A stretch of 64,000 nt of DNA from Sphingobacterium alkalisoli (GCF_005049105.1 NZ_SUKA01000003.1:248001-312000), one strand, 5' to 3'. Numbered from the stretch's first letter, positions 9,512 through 20,600 are shown. Program-made: numbers and translations. Notes: generated by a model from the sequence alone, not told the origin.

Positions 9512-10279
9512 ATGTTAGAGATTCAACCATTTGTAACGTTAGTAGGTGCAGGGCCTGGTGATGCCGAATTGATTACCCTAAAAGGGATCAAAGCAATCAA
9601 AGCAGCAGATGTTATATTATATGATGCACTTGTAAACGCAGAATTATTAGATTATGCTAAACCATCTTGCACCAAAATATACGTCGGTAAACGTGCCGAA
9701 CGACTATCTACATCACAAGATCAAATCAATAAACTATTGGTTGATTATGCTTTAACGTATGGACATGTCGTGCGGCTTAAAGGAGGCGATCCTTTTGTTT
9801 TCGGACGAGGAGGTGAAGAATTAGAATATGTACATCAACACAATATTCCAACAGCCGTAATTCCAGGTATTTCGTCGTCCGTTGGCCTGACAGGGCTGCA
9901 ACAAATTCCATTGACCCACCGAGGCGTTAGTGAAAGTTTTTGGGTGATTACTGGCTCCACTTCAGATGGACGACTTTCGGACGACTTGTACACTGCAGTA
10001 AAAACGGCTGCGACTATCGTAGTCCTAATGGGATTCTCCAAATTAAAACAAATAGTTGCCCTTTATCAAGAAAATGGTCGCGGTGATTTACCAATAGCAC
10101 TTATCCAAAACGGATCGCTGGTTAATGAACGGATTGCATTAGGGACAATAAATACAATATTAGAAGAAGCAGATAAAAATCTTCTAGGCGTCCCAGCCAT
10201 CATTGTGCTAGGAGAGGTCGTTGCAAAACATCAACGATTTGAAACGATTAAATCTGAATTACAAGATATCGAAGCGTAA
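9512..10279 (+). CDS. cobA: Uroporphyrinogen-III C-methyltransferase
   Basis: This SAM-dependent enzyme methylates uroporphyrinogen III twice to give precorrin-2, the first committed step to siroheme. The family marks are VTLVGAGPGDAELITLKG at residues 8-25, RLKGGDPFVFGRGGEE at about 88-103 and the PGISS motif. At 255 residues it is the stand-alone (SumT) form without the CysG dehydrogenase half, which is encoded by the next gene; the TAATG junction at 10278-10281 suggests translational coupling. Its product supplies the siroheme of the preceding reductase. Confidence 0.92.
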   Translation: MLEIQPFVTLVGAGPGDAELITLKGIKAIKAADVILYDALVNAELLDYAKPSCTKIYVGKRAERLSTSQDQINKLLVDYALTYGHVVRLKGGDPFVFGRGGEELEYVHQHNIPTAVIPGISSSVGLTGLQQIPLTHRGVSESFWVITGSTSDGRLSDDLYTAVKTAATIVVLMGFSKLKQIVALYQENGRGDLPIALIQNGSLVNERIALGTINTILEEADKNLLGVPAIIVLGEVVAKHQRFETIKSELQDIEA

Positions 10280-10872
10280 TGAACGAACTTTTCCCAATAT
10301 ATCTCAAGTTGGATCAAGTCCAGACCTTAGTGGTCGGGGCTGGACCTGTGGGCTTGGAGAAACTGGAAGCCTTAATTGGCAATTCCCCGAAAGCTAATAT
10401 ACACGTGGTGGCAAAAGAGGTTATACCGGAATTTGAGAGATTCATTGCAGATAAAACAAATGTTCGATTAAGTCAGCGTGCATTCGAACTACGCGATATG
10501 GAACGGGTAGACTTAATTATTCTGGCAACAAATAACCCAGAATTTAACAATCAAGTCCGCGAATTGGCTTCTCAAAATCATATTTTATTGAATGTAGCAG
10601 ATAAACCCAGTCTTTGTGATTTTTATTTAGGATCAGTTGTACAAAAAGGAAATTTAAAAATTGGTATTTCTACAAATGGAAAATCACCTACCATCGCCAA
10701 GCGTCTAAAAGAATTTTTAAACGATTTATTGCCTGAGGAGATCGATCAAACGCTAGACTTAATGCAGTCGATGCGGAATTCGCTCAAAGGCGATTTTCAA
10801 GAAAAAATAAAAGTGCTTAACGCACATACTAAAGAATTATTAAAAAATACCTCTAATGATAGCGCAAATTAA
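10279..10872 (+). CDS. Precorrin-2 dehydrogenase / sirohydrochlorin ferrochelatase
   Basis: This 197-residue protein matches the N-terminal part of CysG (Met8p/SirC type). A Rossmann NAD site is at VVGAGPVGLEKLEAL (about residues 18-32). The later segments LIILATNNPEFN and ISTNGKSPTIAKRLKEFL are diagnostic. It oxidises precorrin-2 to sirohydrochlorin and may insert iron. Its start codon overlaps the stop of the methyltransferase gene, and its last 17 bases overlap the start of cysH. Confidence 0.9.
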   Translation: MNELFPIYLKLDQVQTLVVGAGPVGLEKLEALIGNSPKANIHVVAKEVIPEFERFIADKTNVRLSQRAFELRDMERVDLIILATNNPEFNNQVRELASQNHILLNVADKPSLCDFYLGSVVQKGNLKIGISTNGKSPTIAKRLKEFLNDLLPEEIDQTLDLMQSMRNSLKGDFQEKIKVLNAHTKELLKNTSNDSAN

Positions 10873-11554
10873 GAAGGAAATTGAAGGGCTGGCCCCCATC
10901 GACGTCATTCGCTATGTAGACCAAAAGTTTAAAAATGAAACGATATTTTCTACTTCTTTTGGGATTGAAGATCAAGTAATCACACATTTGCTTGCAGAAA
11001 TAGGATCGTCAGCTTCTATCTTTACATTGGAAACGGGCCGTCTATTTCCAGAAACGTATTATGTATGGAATCGAACGTTGGAGAAATATAAACTCCCAAT
11101 AAAAGCATATTACCCCAACACAGATGCTGTAGAATCATTAGTAAGCTTAAAAGGACCTTCCAGTTTTTACGAGTCAGTAGAAAATAGGAAGGAATGCTGC
11201 TTCATACGTAAAATCGAACCCTTACAGCGCGCTATTCAAGGTTATAAAGTGTGGATCACTGGTATCCGAGCAGAACAGTCTGCGAATCGCGAAGATATGG
11301 ACATGATTGAATGGGATGAGACCAATCAGATTATCAAGATTCATCCTATTTTTCATTGGACACTTGATGAAGTAGAATCCTTTTTGAAAACAAACTTTGT
11401 TCCTTACAATCCACTCCACGACAAAGGATTTCCAAGTATAGGCTGCCAACCGTGTACACGCGCAGTGCAAAAAGGTGAAGATTTCCGTGCAGGAAGATGG
11501 TGGTGGGAAGATATGAGTAAGAAAGAATGTGGTTTACACGTAACGACAAAATAA
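10856..11554 (+). CDS. cysH: Adenylyl-sulfate (APS/PAPS) reductase
   Basis: CysH reduces activated sulfate to sulfite. The protein has the catalytic Cys225 in the C-terminal ECGLH motif. It also has the pairs Cys114-Cys115 (KECCFIRK) and Cys197-x-x-Cys200 (GCQPCTR), which bind a [4Fe-4S] cluster. That cluster marks the APS-using type, consistent with the absence of an APS kinase (cysC) gene in this cluster. The PP-loop segment FSTSFGIEDQV is at residues 31-41. The gene overlaps the preceding one by 17 bp. Confidence 0.93.
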   Translation: MIAQIKKEIEGLAPIDVIRYVDQKFKNETIFSTSFGIEDQVITHLLAEIGSSASIFTLETGRLFPETYYVWNRTLEKYKLPIKAYYPNTDAVESLVSLKGPSSFYESVENRKECCFIRKIEPLQRAIQGYKVWITGIRAEQSANREDMDMIEWDETNQIIKIHPIFHWTLDEVESFLKTNFVPYNPLHDKGFPSIGCQPCTRAVQKGEDFRAGRWWWEDMSKKECGLHVTTK

Positions 11555-11568
11555 GATAAGATAGAAGA

Positions 11569-12459
11569 ATGGATTATTTAGATCATTTAGAGGCGGAAGC
11601 AATTTATATATTACGCGAAGTGGCAGGCCAATTTGAAAACCCTGCATTATTATTTTCTGGAGGTAAAGATTCTATAACTTTGGTTCATTTGGCCAAAAAG
11701 GCCTTTAGACCCGGAAAATTTCCATTTCCTTTAGTACACATTGACACTGGACACAATTTCCCAGAAACCATCGCATACCGTGATTGGCTGATTGAGCAAA
11801 CAGGAGAGCGGCTTATCGTCGGATTAGTGCAAGATAGTATTGATCAAGGCAAAGTGGTCGAGCAAACAGGCAAGAATGCTAGTCGTAATGCATTACAGAC
11901 AGTCACACTCTTAGACACGATTGAAAAATACGGATTTGATGCATGTATAGGAGGAGCCCGTCGCGATGAAGAAAAAGCTCGGGCAAAGGAACGGATTTTC
12001 TCAGTACGTGACGAATTCGGTCAATGGGATCCCAAAAGACAACGTCCAGAACTTTGGAACATCTTTAACGGTAAGATTCACAAAGGAGAAAATGTCCGTG
12101 TATTTCCTATTTCAAATTGGACTGAACTGGATGTATGGAATTACATCAAACGTGAAAAAATTGATCTTCCATCCATATATTTCAGTCATGAGCGTGATGT
12201 AGTATTTCGTAATGGACAGTGGATGGCAGCAGCGGCAGCTTTACAAATTGATGAAGAAGACACAGTAGAATATAAATCCGTACGTTTTAGAACAGTGGGT
12301 GATATGACATGTACAGCAGCTGTAGATTCAATAGCGACTGAACTCGATGATATCATTGCCGAAATAAAAGCCTCTACCGTGAGCGAACGCGGAGCACGCA
12401 TGGATGATAAGGTTTCTGAAGCAGCGATGGAAGAACGTAAAAAACAGGGTTATTTTTAA
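11569..12459 (+). CDS. cysD: Sulfate adenylyltransferase subunit 2
   Basis: CysD is the ATP-pyrophosphatase-type subunit that forms adenylyl sulfate together with the GTPase CysN. The PP-loop LLFSGGKDSITLVHLAKKA is near residues 28-46, followed by the conserved HIDTGHNFPETI, CIGGARRDEEKARAKERIFS and the C-terminal RGARMDDK. The length of 296 is typical. It follows cysH by 14 bp and precedes cysN by 137 bp; that spacer carries heptanucleotide repeats. Confidence 0.95.
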   Translation: MDYLDHLEAEAIYILREVAGQFENPALLFSGGKDSITLVHLAKKAFRPGKFPFPLVHIDTGHNFPETIAYRDWLIEQTGERLIVGLVQDSIDQGKVVEQTGKNASRNALQTVTLLDTIEKYGFDACIGGARRDEEKARAKERIFSVRDEFGQWDPKRQRPELWNIFNGKIHKGENVRVFPISNWTELDVWNYIKREKIDLPSIYFSHERDVVFRNGQWMAAAAALQIDEEDTVEYKSVRFRTVGDMTCTAAVDSIATELDDIIAEIKASTVSERGARMDDKVSEAAMEERKKQGYF

Positions 12460-12460
12460 A

Positions 12461-12502
12461 ATAGATATGAGACATTAGATATCAAATGTTAGACCTTAGA
12501 TT
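12461..12502. repeat. Degenerate heptanucleotide tract (TTAGAYA type), six units
   Basis: Directly after the cysD stop, six consecutive 7-bp words read ATAGATA, TGAGACA, TTAGATA, TCAAATG, TTAGACC, TTAGATT. The period is exact although the words vary. A second, perfect 7-bp repeat lies 58 bp downstream. Confidence 0.6.
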
Positions 12503-12560
12503 TTTCAGTCCATATAGTAAAATATAAAACAGATTGAGAAAGTAGTATTGGGCAAAGTTT

Positions 12561-12592
12561 CTCAAATCTCAAATCTCAAATCTCAAATCTCA
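12561..12592. repeat. (CTCAAAT)4 tandem repeat in front of cysN
   Basis: Four perfect copies of CTCAAAT (12561-12588) plus a partial fifth end 4 bp before the cysN ATG at 12597. The tract sits where the ribosome lands, so copy-number slippage could change spacing or structure of the cysN leader. Confidence 0.9.
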
Positions 12593-12596
12593 CAAA

Positions 12597-13841
12597 ATGA
12601 ATATACTAAAATTTATAACAGCAGGATCGGTCGATGATGGTAAAAGTACATTGATAGGCCGCTTGCTGTACGATACGAATTCCATATTAGATGATCAATT
12701 AGAGGCTATCCAAAAAGCCAATCGCAAGAACAACGACGGAACAGTAGATTTAGCGATACTAACCGATGGTCTAAAAGCAGAACGTGAACAAGGAATCACA
12801 ATCGATGTTGCCTATAAGTATTTTCAAACGGAAAAGCGCAAATTTATTATTGCGGATGCACCTGGACATATACAGTATACCCGTAATATGGTGACAGGAG
12901 CTTCCAATTCGGATTTAATTATCATATTAGTGGATGCACGCAAAGGCGTGATTGAGCAAACCAAACGGCATTCGTTCTTATCTAAATTACTGTCCCTGAA
13001 AAAGGTATTGGTATGTATAAATAAGATGGATATGGTTGATTTTGAGCAAGCTGCGTACGAAAATATCAAAGCGGATTATTTGAAACTGGCAAAAAATTTA
13101 AATCTAGAAGATGTTGATTTCATACCCGTATCGGCACTAAAAGGAGATAATATCGTTGCTGCCTCGGATAGGATGCCTTGGTATCAAGGAACCTCCTTAC
13201 TGGAATACCTCGAAAATATCGAATTTCCGGAAGATAAATCACAGGCGTGGCGTTTTCCCGTGCAATGGGTGGTACGCCCTCAAACCGACGATTTACATGA
13301 CTATAGGGGATATGCGGGACGCGTGTTAGGAGAGGGCCTTAAAGTAGGAGAAGCGGCTCTGGTACTTCCAAGCGGTGTACGTACCACGATCAAAGCGATC
13401 GAATTTAACCAGGAACACATCGATTCAGCCGAAAGCGGAAAATCGGTTATTGTACATTTAGAAGAAGACGTAGATATTTCGCGCGGAGATTTCATTGTGA
13501 GTGCAGCGCACCCAGCATTGACCGAACGCAATTTTGAAGCAAATATTTCGTGGTTTGACAACAAGCCTCTGGATACTAATCAAGTGTATTTGCTGCAAAA
13601 TCATACACATATCACAAAAATTAAAATTCAAGAAGTATTGTTTAAATACGACGTCAATACCCAAGAACAATTATTTGATTCTGAAATTAAGTTAAATGAT
13701 ATTGGTAAGGTTTTCGTAAAAGCAGCTAACGATGTAGTTTTCGATTTGCATAAAGAACACGCTGAAAATTCGCGAGCCATTATTATTGATCCACGCACAA
13801 ATATTACCGTGGGCGCACTAATGATAGAAGATGTAGCGTAA
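12597..13841 (+). CDS. cysN: Sulfate adenylyltransferase subunit 1 (GTPase)
   Basis: CysN is the EF-Tu-like GTPase that drives sulfate activation by CysD. G1 is GSVDDGKST at residues 10-18, G3 is DAPGH at 87-91 and G4 is NKMD at 142-145, followed by two beta-barrel domains. With 414 residues it ends after the barrels and lacks a fused CysC kinase, matching the APS-type CysH. It is the last gene of the cluster, with a strong terminator starting about 30 bp later. Confidence 0.95.
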   Translation: MNILKFITAGSVDDGKSTLIGRLLYDTNSILDDQLEAIQKANRKNNDGTVDLAILTDGLKAEREQGITIDVAYKYFQTEKRKFIIADAPGHIQYTRNMVTGASNSDLIIILVDARKGVIEQTKRHSFLSKLLSLKKVLVCINKMDMVDFEQAAYENIKADYLKLAKNLNLEDVDFIPVSALKGDNIVAASDRMPWYQGTSLLEYLENIEFPEDKSQAWRFPVQWVVRPQTDDLHDYRGYAGRVLGEGLKVGEAALVLPSGVRTTIKAIEFNQEHIDSAESGKSVIVHLEEDVDISRGDFIVSAAHPALTERNFEANISWFDNKPLDTNQVYLLQNHTHITKIKIQEVLFKYDVNTQEQLFDSEIKLNDIGKVFVKAANDVVFDLHKEHAENSRAIIIDPRTNITVGALMIEDVA

Positions 13842-13869
13842 AAGTTTTATTTAATAAAAACAGCTACAC

Positions 13870-13915
13870 AAAAAAAGAGATCGTCTCAAAAATAATTGAG
13901 ACGATCTCTTTTTTT
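13870..13915 (+). terminator. Strong intrinsic terminator closing the sulfate cluster
   Basis: A 20-bp perfect stem (arms 13870-13889 and 13896-13915, starting in seven A and ending in seven T) has a 6-nt loop AAATAA. It is A/T-flanked on both sides and could work in both directions. No gene is seen between it and 14076. Confidence 0.92.
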
Positions 13916-14075
13916 GTTTCAGCAATTTGGTAAATCTTTTTATCTTTATAAAAAACCAATTGTTAGGAGATATTTATGAAATCAATCGTGTGATCGATGT
14001 TTATAGGATACACCCCTGGCAAAGCATAGAAAATAAATGTATTTTTTGAAATTTATTAGTATTTTATAATCTCTA

Positions 14076-17000
14076 ATGTATCACATGAATAACAATCATC
14101 GATTAAAAGAGTTTGCATCACTTTTGTTGAGTGTCTTTTGCCTATCAAGTTCCGCGCAGACGAACGTTCCTAACTTTCACTCTCCCAATACCGAAGCACT
14201 ATTGAAGTTCTCCGAAATACCTGTTTCGAATTATACAGGTGTACCTAAGATTTCTGTTCCTTTAGGAAATTATGATTTTTCTGTTCGAAACATTGAGATC
14301 AGTTTAGATTACCATGCCTCAGGGATCAGGGATGTAGACATGCCAACTTGGGTTGGTCTTGGCTGGTCCCTTAACGTGGGTGGCTCAATAGTACGCGTAG
14401 TGGAAGGATATCCCGATGAATACATTAACGGATCCTATTCTTCATATAGCCAGAACGTAAAGTCCAAATTATCAGCCGCCGTATCGGGGTGGTCTAATCA
14501 ATTCAATTCTACCGATGATTATGAGATTTACAACAGTTCTAGTTATTTTAATTGTTTAGATTATCTAGGGACTGAGACAGTCGACACCCAATATGACATA
14601 TATCAATATAGTTTTAACGAATTCGCAGGGAAATTCACATTTGATAACAATGGTGATATCTTAAAGCTTACGCATGATAACTTAAAGATAGAGTATCTAT
14701 CTACAAAGAATTTTAGGATTACCGATGGGGATGGAAACATTTATCTTTTTAACAATCAGGAAACGAGATATACACGGTTAAAAATTGGTGCAGAAATTCC
14801 CTATGTAAGCAGTTGGAGCCTTAGTTCCATAACTAATTCGGTCACAATGGATAAAATAGATTTTGTCTACAAGTCACTCACGCAGAGTCAAGCTGGTTTC
14901 GGAACCTTTAACATCCATAACTATTCGGACAGAATGAAGATTTTTGACGATGGCTATTTGAGCCCCTACCCTTTTGAAAGACTAGGAGAGCCAGCTACGT
15001 GGCAAAAATATATACTAACAAAATTTGGTGAACATGTTCCCCCGGTAAATGATGCTTCTGCTGTGAACCAGTATCTTTCAAAGATTATCTATAATAAAGA
15101 TACCATTTCATTTCATTCCCATTCAACTTCTTCAAATTTAATTATGAGAACCTTTCTGGACAGTATCACAGTCCATAGCGATAGGGAAAGAATCTCCCGC
15201 ATAATTTTCCTTTTCGGGAATTTTGAGGGGTATAAGATTACGAATTTTTTAGGAAACCCAATGATCGAGGGCAATAGTAAGCTCTCTGGTGTGCAGGTTG
15301 GAGATAAACATTATAGTTTCAACTACTATGAGACATATATGGGTAAAAATTTATTCCATAACTTCAATCATACATTGGGGCACAAGGTCGGAAAAGACTT
15401 TTGGGGTTACTACAACGGCGAAGATTATAAGCCTGAAGAGCCATTTTTTAAAGTTTATAATTCTCATGGTATATCGGAAACTGGCAATGCGGATCTGTTT
15501 AGTTACGATCTTCAATATAGGAATAGTGCATTTAGGAATCCAGATCATAAATATGCGCAGTTACGAACCCTCAAAAGCATTGTATACCCGACAGGAGGAA
15601 TGGCCGAATTTGAATATGAGGGTAATGACTATTCTTTTGTAGGATATTCACCGGGTGCTTATCAGGCGACTGTGCTAAATGACGAGACTATGCAACTTCG
15701 TTTGGATTCCTTAGTAAGCCGAAGGATTTCTACTGTTACTGAAAATAGCGGTTATGGAAGTCATTCGGAAGTTATGGAATTTACCATACATAACGACCAG
15801 AATATAACGGTAGCACAACAGATAGGTATTCCACCTTCATCAAATTTGACCTTGGCTGATTACAATAATTTTGTACAGAGTAATCCGATTGGAAATATTG
15901 GCTCATGTAGGATTTTGAAATTCAATGAATCAACCTCCAGTTTTGATATTCTGATTTTCACAAAAGAATTTGATGTCGTCACAGCAATTGGAACCCCTGT
16001 TAGCGAAGGACACTTTCAAAGTCTACTGAGGAATGCTGTTTTCGCGGGCAACTCTACCATTTTTTTACTCGAGGGACGATATAAGATGGAATCAAGTGTC
16101 GTTGGTCCACAGGATTTTCAATGTAATCTGACTGTTTCTTATAAATTTCCATATAGAAGAAATACTGTTTTCAATAGTGGAGGAATACGGATCAAAAGGA
16201 TAAAATATACTGAAAATGGAAGACTCTTAATGAACAAGACTTTCAGTTATCAAGATGATCAAGGAAACAGTTCTGGTGTGTTGGAAGCCCCACTTGATTT
16301 TATTTCACCTTACATAATGGGAATGCAGCAGCCCCGGTCAGGCTATTTCAACAATGGTAATACTTCCGGGTTGGAGCGAGCTCTATTTTTTAAGATTAAT
16401 TATTCTGGCAATTCAAATGCGCCGACAGGGGGGCATGTGGGTTATACGAAAGTTACAGAGATCCAAGAGGGAAACGGAAAGACCATTTATCACTATACCT
16501 CAGGAAAAAAGCCTCAGAACAATTTAATTCCCCATCTGGGTGACACCTATCAAGTGAGGCAGTACATTTCTTATCATATAAGGACAAATATTGTTCAGGA
16601 CCAATCTAGCTTGCGCGGTCTGTTGATTGAGCGAGAGCAATACGACGAAAGTGGAGAAATAAAAAGCCGCCAATATTTAAGTTATGACATGTCGCTTTTC
16701 TCCGATCGTACCTCAGTTTCTATGATACTTCCGATCAAGCCGATACCCTCTAAAATTTATGGCGAGGTTGCTGGAAATGGGATCGAGTTTTTTGGAAATA
16801 GTCAGCTGGAACGCGAATTCTTATTTACAAGAGCCTTTTATCCTGTTTTAAAAAAGGATTCGACTGTAAACTATTTTGGGACCGAGCGATCGATTCAGGT
16901 ATTAGACTATGAATATTCACCCATATTCCATTTCAACCCAGTATCAGTTTCCACAACTTCATCGGAAGGAGTCGTAGCAAAGAAGATGTACAGGTATGCC

Positions 17001-17609
17001 AACGATTTCTCAGGAGATGCTACTTATTCTAAAATGATTACTGATCACAATATGGTCAATACTGTTATAGAAGAGCTAAATTATAAAGGGAATATGTTGG
17101 TATCTGGAAAATTTAATTCATACAAAGACTGGAATGGGAAGATTGTACCTGAATCCGTCTCTAAAAAATTTGGCACAGGCGACTACCTTACCGAATTCGC
17201 TATAGAACAATATGATGCCTTGTTCAATCCGGTCGCTACGATTAGAAAAAATGGATTACGTGAAATTTATTTATGGAGCTATAACGGTCGACATGCTATT
17301 GCAAAGATTACAAATCTCAGTTACATGCAGGTTGAAACTGCTCTAGGAAATGTTAATATTGTCAATTTCTTACAAAATTCTAAACCGACGTTTGAGGAGA
17401 TCCAAAGTTTTATACTTCCATTGAGAACAATGTATCCCAGAGCGCAGATTGTCATATATGAGTACCAGCCTTTGGTAGGGATGAAGAGTATGACCGATCC
17501 GCGGGGCGTCACCGAGTATTACGAATATGATGGGTTCCAGCGTCTGAAGGACGTGCTTGATTATGATAAAAACCTGTTGCAGGATTACCAATACCATTAC
17601 AGACCTTAG
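14076..17609 (+). CDS. Secreted YD-repeat/RHS-type protein, first gene of the pair
   Basis: This 1177-residue protein begins (from ATG 14076 or 14085) with a Sec signal peptide ending in LSSSAQ. The region after it has FSEIPVSNYTGVPKISVPLGNY and WVGLGWSLNVGGSI, the shell-forming segment typical of large secreted Bacteroidota RHS-like proteins. Beta-rich repeats follow, and the end carries YD-type repeats (TEYYEYDGFQRLKDVLDYDK). It lacks an RHS core end or toxin tip; those are in the next gene, which starts 4 bp after this stop. The pair probably makes a two-part RHS shell. The target and mode of release are unknown. Confidence 0.8.
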   Translation: MYHMNNNHRLKEFASLLLSVFCLSSSAQTNVPNFHSPNTEALLKFSEIPVSNYTGVPKISVPLGNYDFSVRNIEISLDYHASGIRDVDMPTWVGLGWSLNVGGSIVRVVEGYPDEYINGSYSSYSQNVKSKLSAAVSGWSNQFNSTDDYEIYNSSSYFNCLDYLGTETVDTQYDIYQYSFNEFAGKFTFDNNGDILKLTHDNLKIEYLSTKNFRITDGDGNIYLFNNQETRYTRLKIGAEIPYVSSWSLSSITNSVTMDKIDFVYKSLTQSQAGFGTFNIHNYSDRMKIFDDGYLSPYPFERLGEPATWQKYILTKFGEHVPPVNDASAVNQYLSKIIYNKDTISFHSHSTSSNLIMRTFLDSITVHSDRERISRIIFLFGNFEGYKITNFLGNPMIEGNSKLSGVQVGDKHYSFNYYETYMGKNLFHNFNHTLGHKVGKDFWGYYNGEDYKPEEPFFKVYNSHGISETGNADLFSYDLQYRNSAFRNPDHKYAQLRTLKSIVYPTGGMAEFEYEGNDYSFVGYSPGAYQATVLNDETMQLRLDSLVSRRISTVTENSGYGSHSEVMEFTIHNDQNITVAQQIGIPPSSNLTLADYNNFVQSNPIGNIGSCRILKFNESTSSFDILIFTKEFDVVTAIGTPVSEGHFQSLLRNAVFAGNSTIFLLEGRYKMESSVVGPQDFQCNLTVSYKFPYRRNTVFNSGGIRIKRIKYTENGRLLMNKTFSYQDDQGNSSGVLEAPLDFISPYIMGMQQPRSGYFNNGNTSGLERALFFKINYSGNSNAPTGGHVGYTKVTEIQEGNGKTIYHYTSGKKPQNNLIPHLGDTYQVRQYISYHIRTNIVQDQSSLRGLLIEREQYDESGEIKSRQYLSYDMSLFSDRTSVSMILPIKPIPSKIYGEVAGNGIEFFGNSQLEREFLFTRAFYPVLKKDSTVNYFGTERSIQVLDYEYSPIFHFNPVSVSTTSSEGVVAKKMYRYANDFSGDATYSKMITDHNMVNTVIEELNYKGNMLVSGKFNSYKDWNGKIVPESVSKKFGTGDYLTEFAIEQYDALFNPVATIRKNGLREIYLWSYNGRHAIAKITNLSYMQVETALGNVNIVNFLQNSKPTFEEIQSFILPLRTMYPRAQIVIYEYQPLVGMKSMTDPRGVTEYYEYDGFQRLKDVLDYDKNLLQDYQYHYRP

Positions 17610-17613
17610 AACG

Positions 17614-20600
17614 ATGGAGATGAAGAAATTATTAACAATTATATTGTTGGCGTTATTGACAGTTGTAACGCATGGGCAATCCAGCAATCTGGAGCTGAAT
17701 ACCTACAGCAACCAGACGTCGATCCGCGCCTTGCAGAGCATTGTGCTGAAGCCGGGTTTCCATATCCCATCGGGTAAGAACGTTCTGCTGTCGATCCAGC
17801 AGAAGCCGAACATTGTCAGTATACCCAGCAGCAACCAGAACTATATACTGACGCGCACGTTCCGTATTCCGGTAAAGGTGGCGGAGCTTGGGCAGGTACG
17901 TACGATCGAAGAGGAGAACCAGACGGTGCAGTACTTCGACGGCCTTGGCAGACCTTCGCAGGTTGTGGGGCTGATGGCCAGCCCGGAGCATAGGGACATC
18001 GTACAGCACATCGAGTACGACGGTTTCGGACGGAAGACGCATCAATACCTGCCGTATGTGCACAGCACGGGGAACGGCTCCTACAAGACCGGCGGAAGTA
18101 CAAATGTAACGAGCTTCTATAGCAAGAGCAGTGGTAACGACATCGCCGGGATAGTGCGTACACCAAACCCTTACGCGGTAACGGTATTCGAGAACAACCC
18201 ACTGGACAGGGTCTTGGAGCAGGGTTCGCCCGGTGCCGTGTGGCAGCCTGGAACAAGCCGTACGGCAAACAGCGGACGTACAGTTGTTACAGATTATGGG
18301 ACAAATATCTCGAACGACGTGCACCTGTGGAAGGTGAACGCCGATGACAAAAGCGCCGACGGCAGCGGCTATTATCTGCCTGGGAAGCTGTACAAGACTG
18401 TTGTCAAGGACGAGAACTGGGTGAGTGGCAAGGCTGGTACAGTAGAGGAATACAAAGACTTTGATGACCGTGCGGTGCTCAGGCGCATTTGGGAGACGGA
18501 AAGCAAAAAGCTGGAAACACACTACGTATACGATATTTTCGGCGACCTGCGCTATGTGGTCCCGCCGACGGTAACGGGCACAGGTTTTACGGAAGCATCC
18601 GGCGACCCGGTATTCGATAAATATATCTACGCTTACCGTTACGACGAACAGCGCCGACTGAAGGAAAAGAAAGTTCCGGGCAAAGGTCGGGAATATGTCA
18701 TCTATAACAAGAACGACCAGCCTGTCCTGACGCAGGATTCTGTACAGCGTGTGTCGGGAAAGTGGAGCTACACGAAATATGACGCATTCGGCCGAGTAAC
18801 GGAGACGGGTATCTATACCAATACGGCCAGTACCCAGCGGACATATATGCAGGTTCGCGCTCTGGCAGACGCGGTCACTCCACAGTGGGAAGAACGGATG
18901 GGGAGTGCTGCTTATACCAACCGGACGTTTCCGACCAGCGGGAAAACAGTGCATGTGGTGAACTACTACGACGATTACGGATTCAAGGCATCGACCGTTC
19001 TTGCCGCCAGCGGCGGTCTGGACAGTACGGCTATGGTAGAGGGGCTGCTCACGGGAACTAAGGTAAGCAGGGACGACGGTAGCGCCGCGCTGTTGACGGT
19101 GAACTACTACGACAGGCGTGCTCGTATGATCGAATCGGTGTCGGACAACCATCTTGGCGGTGTGGATAGGGCAACGAACACGTATAGTTTCACTGGAGAG
19201 CTGCTGACGAGCAGGCACCAGCATCAGGGTTCGACTTCGGGAGCGGTAACCACGTTACTGACGACGAATGAGTACGACCATGTGGGGCGCCTAATCGAGA
19301 CCAAGAAGAAAGTGAACGCGCAGGCCGAGGTGATCCAGAGCCAGCTGGTGTACAACGAGATCGGCCAGCTGAAACAGAAGAACTTGCACAGCGAGAACAG
19401 CGGAACGAATTTTATCTACAGCATCGACTACACGTACAACGAGCGCGGCTGGACAAAGCGTATAGCCTCACCGCATTTTACGGAGGAACTTAGGTACAAC
19501 GACCCGGCAAGTGGGGGTACGGCACAGTACAATGGTAATATCTCGCAGCAACTGTGGGGACATGGTGCTACGACCAGTAGCACCTTCAGTTATACGTATG
19601 ATAAGCTGAACCGGCTGAAGAACGGTACAAGCACAGGTACGGTGATGAGCGAGATACTGACCTATGACGATATGGGTAATATCTCTACGCTAACGCGCGA
19701 CAACAGCACAGCGATTAACTATACCTATACGGGTAACCGGCTAACCGCGCTGACGGGAGGGCTGAACGGTAGCTATTTGTACGATGTCAACGGAAATGCG
19801 ACGCTAGACCGCACAGCGATGGCCTTTACGTACAACCACCTGAACCTGCCCAAGACGGCGACGAAGAGCGGAACGAGCGTTACGTACCTCTATAATGCCT
19901 TCGGAACGAAGCTAAGAAAAGCCTCTACTGTGGGCGGTACGACCACCCAACGGGATTACATAGGCGGTATCGAATACAACAAGGTGGGCAGTGATCCAAG
20001 CACCATTGAAATGATGCATACCGAAGAGGGCTACCTGCAGAACAGTGGAGGCACTTATACGTACCATTATAACCTGACGGATCATCTGGGCAATGTACGT
20101 GCTACGTTACAGCGCACGACAGCTACTACGGGTACGGTAATCCAGAAGCATGACTACTACCCGTTCGGTAAATCGAAGGCTATTGTAACTTCGGGGATCA
20201 ATAAGTATCTTTATAACGGTAAAGAAGTCCAGGGCGAGCTTGGAGGCCAACTTGATTACGGGGCTAGGTTCTATGATGCTGAAATAGGTAGATGGAATGT
20301 CGTGGATCCATTGGCTGAGCAAGGCAGGAGATGGTCTCCCTATCGCTATGCCTACGATAATCCATTGAGATTTATTGACCCAGACGGTATGTTAGAGGAT
20401 GATTTTGTGTTCGATGAAGAAGGTAGATTTAAACGTATTGTAGAGAATAATGAACCAGATAAGTTGGTAATAGAGAATTCGAAGACCGGAAAATCTAGTT
20501 CTTATGAATTTAATGATCCAAAAACAGATGTTGCTGCGATCAAGTATAACATGAAGAAATTTGGAGATGATTTTAAAAATATAAGTTTTATAAATTTTGT

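Noticed and set aside
13976..13993. Five-codon leader peptide upstream of the RHS gene
   Set aside because: It has an AGGAG-like box and an ATG, but the peptide (MKSIV) is too short to separate from chance and no attenuator hairpin follows.
17653..19224. A 523-residue antisense gene opposite the RHS core
   Set aside because: Long antisense frames arise from the G/C-rich codon pattern of the RHS core. The translation is Cys/Arg/His/Val-rich with no domain, and the sense strand is clearly coding.
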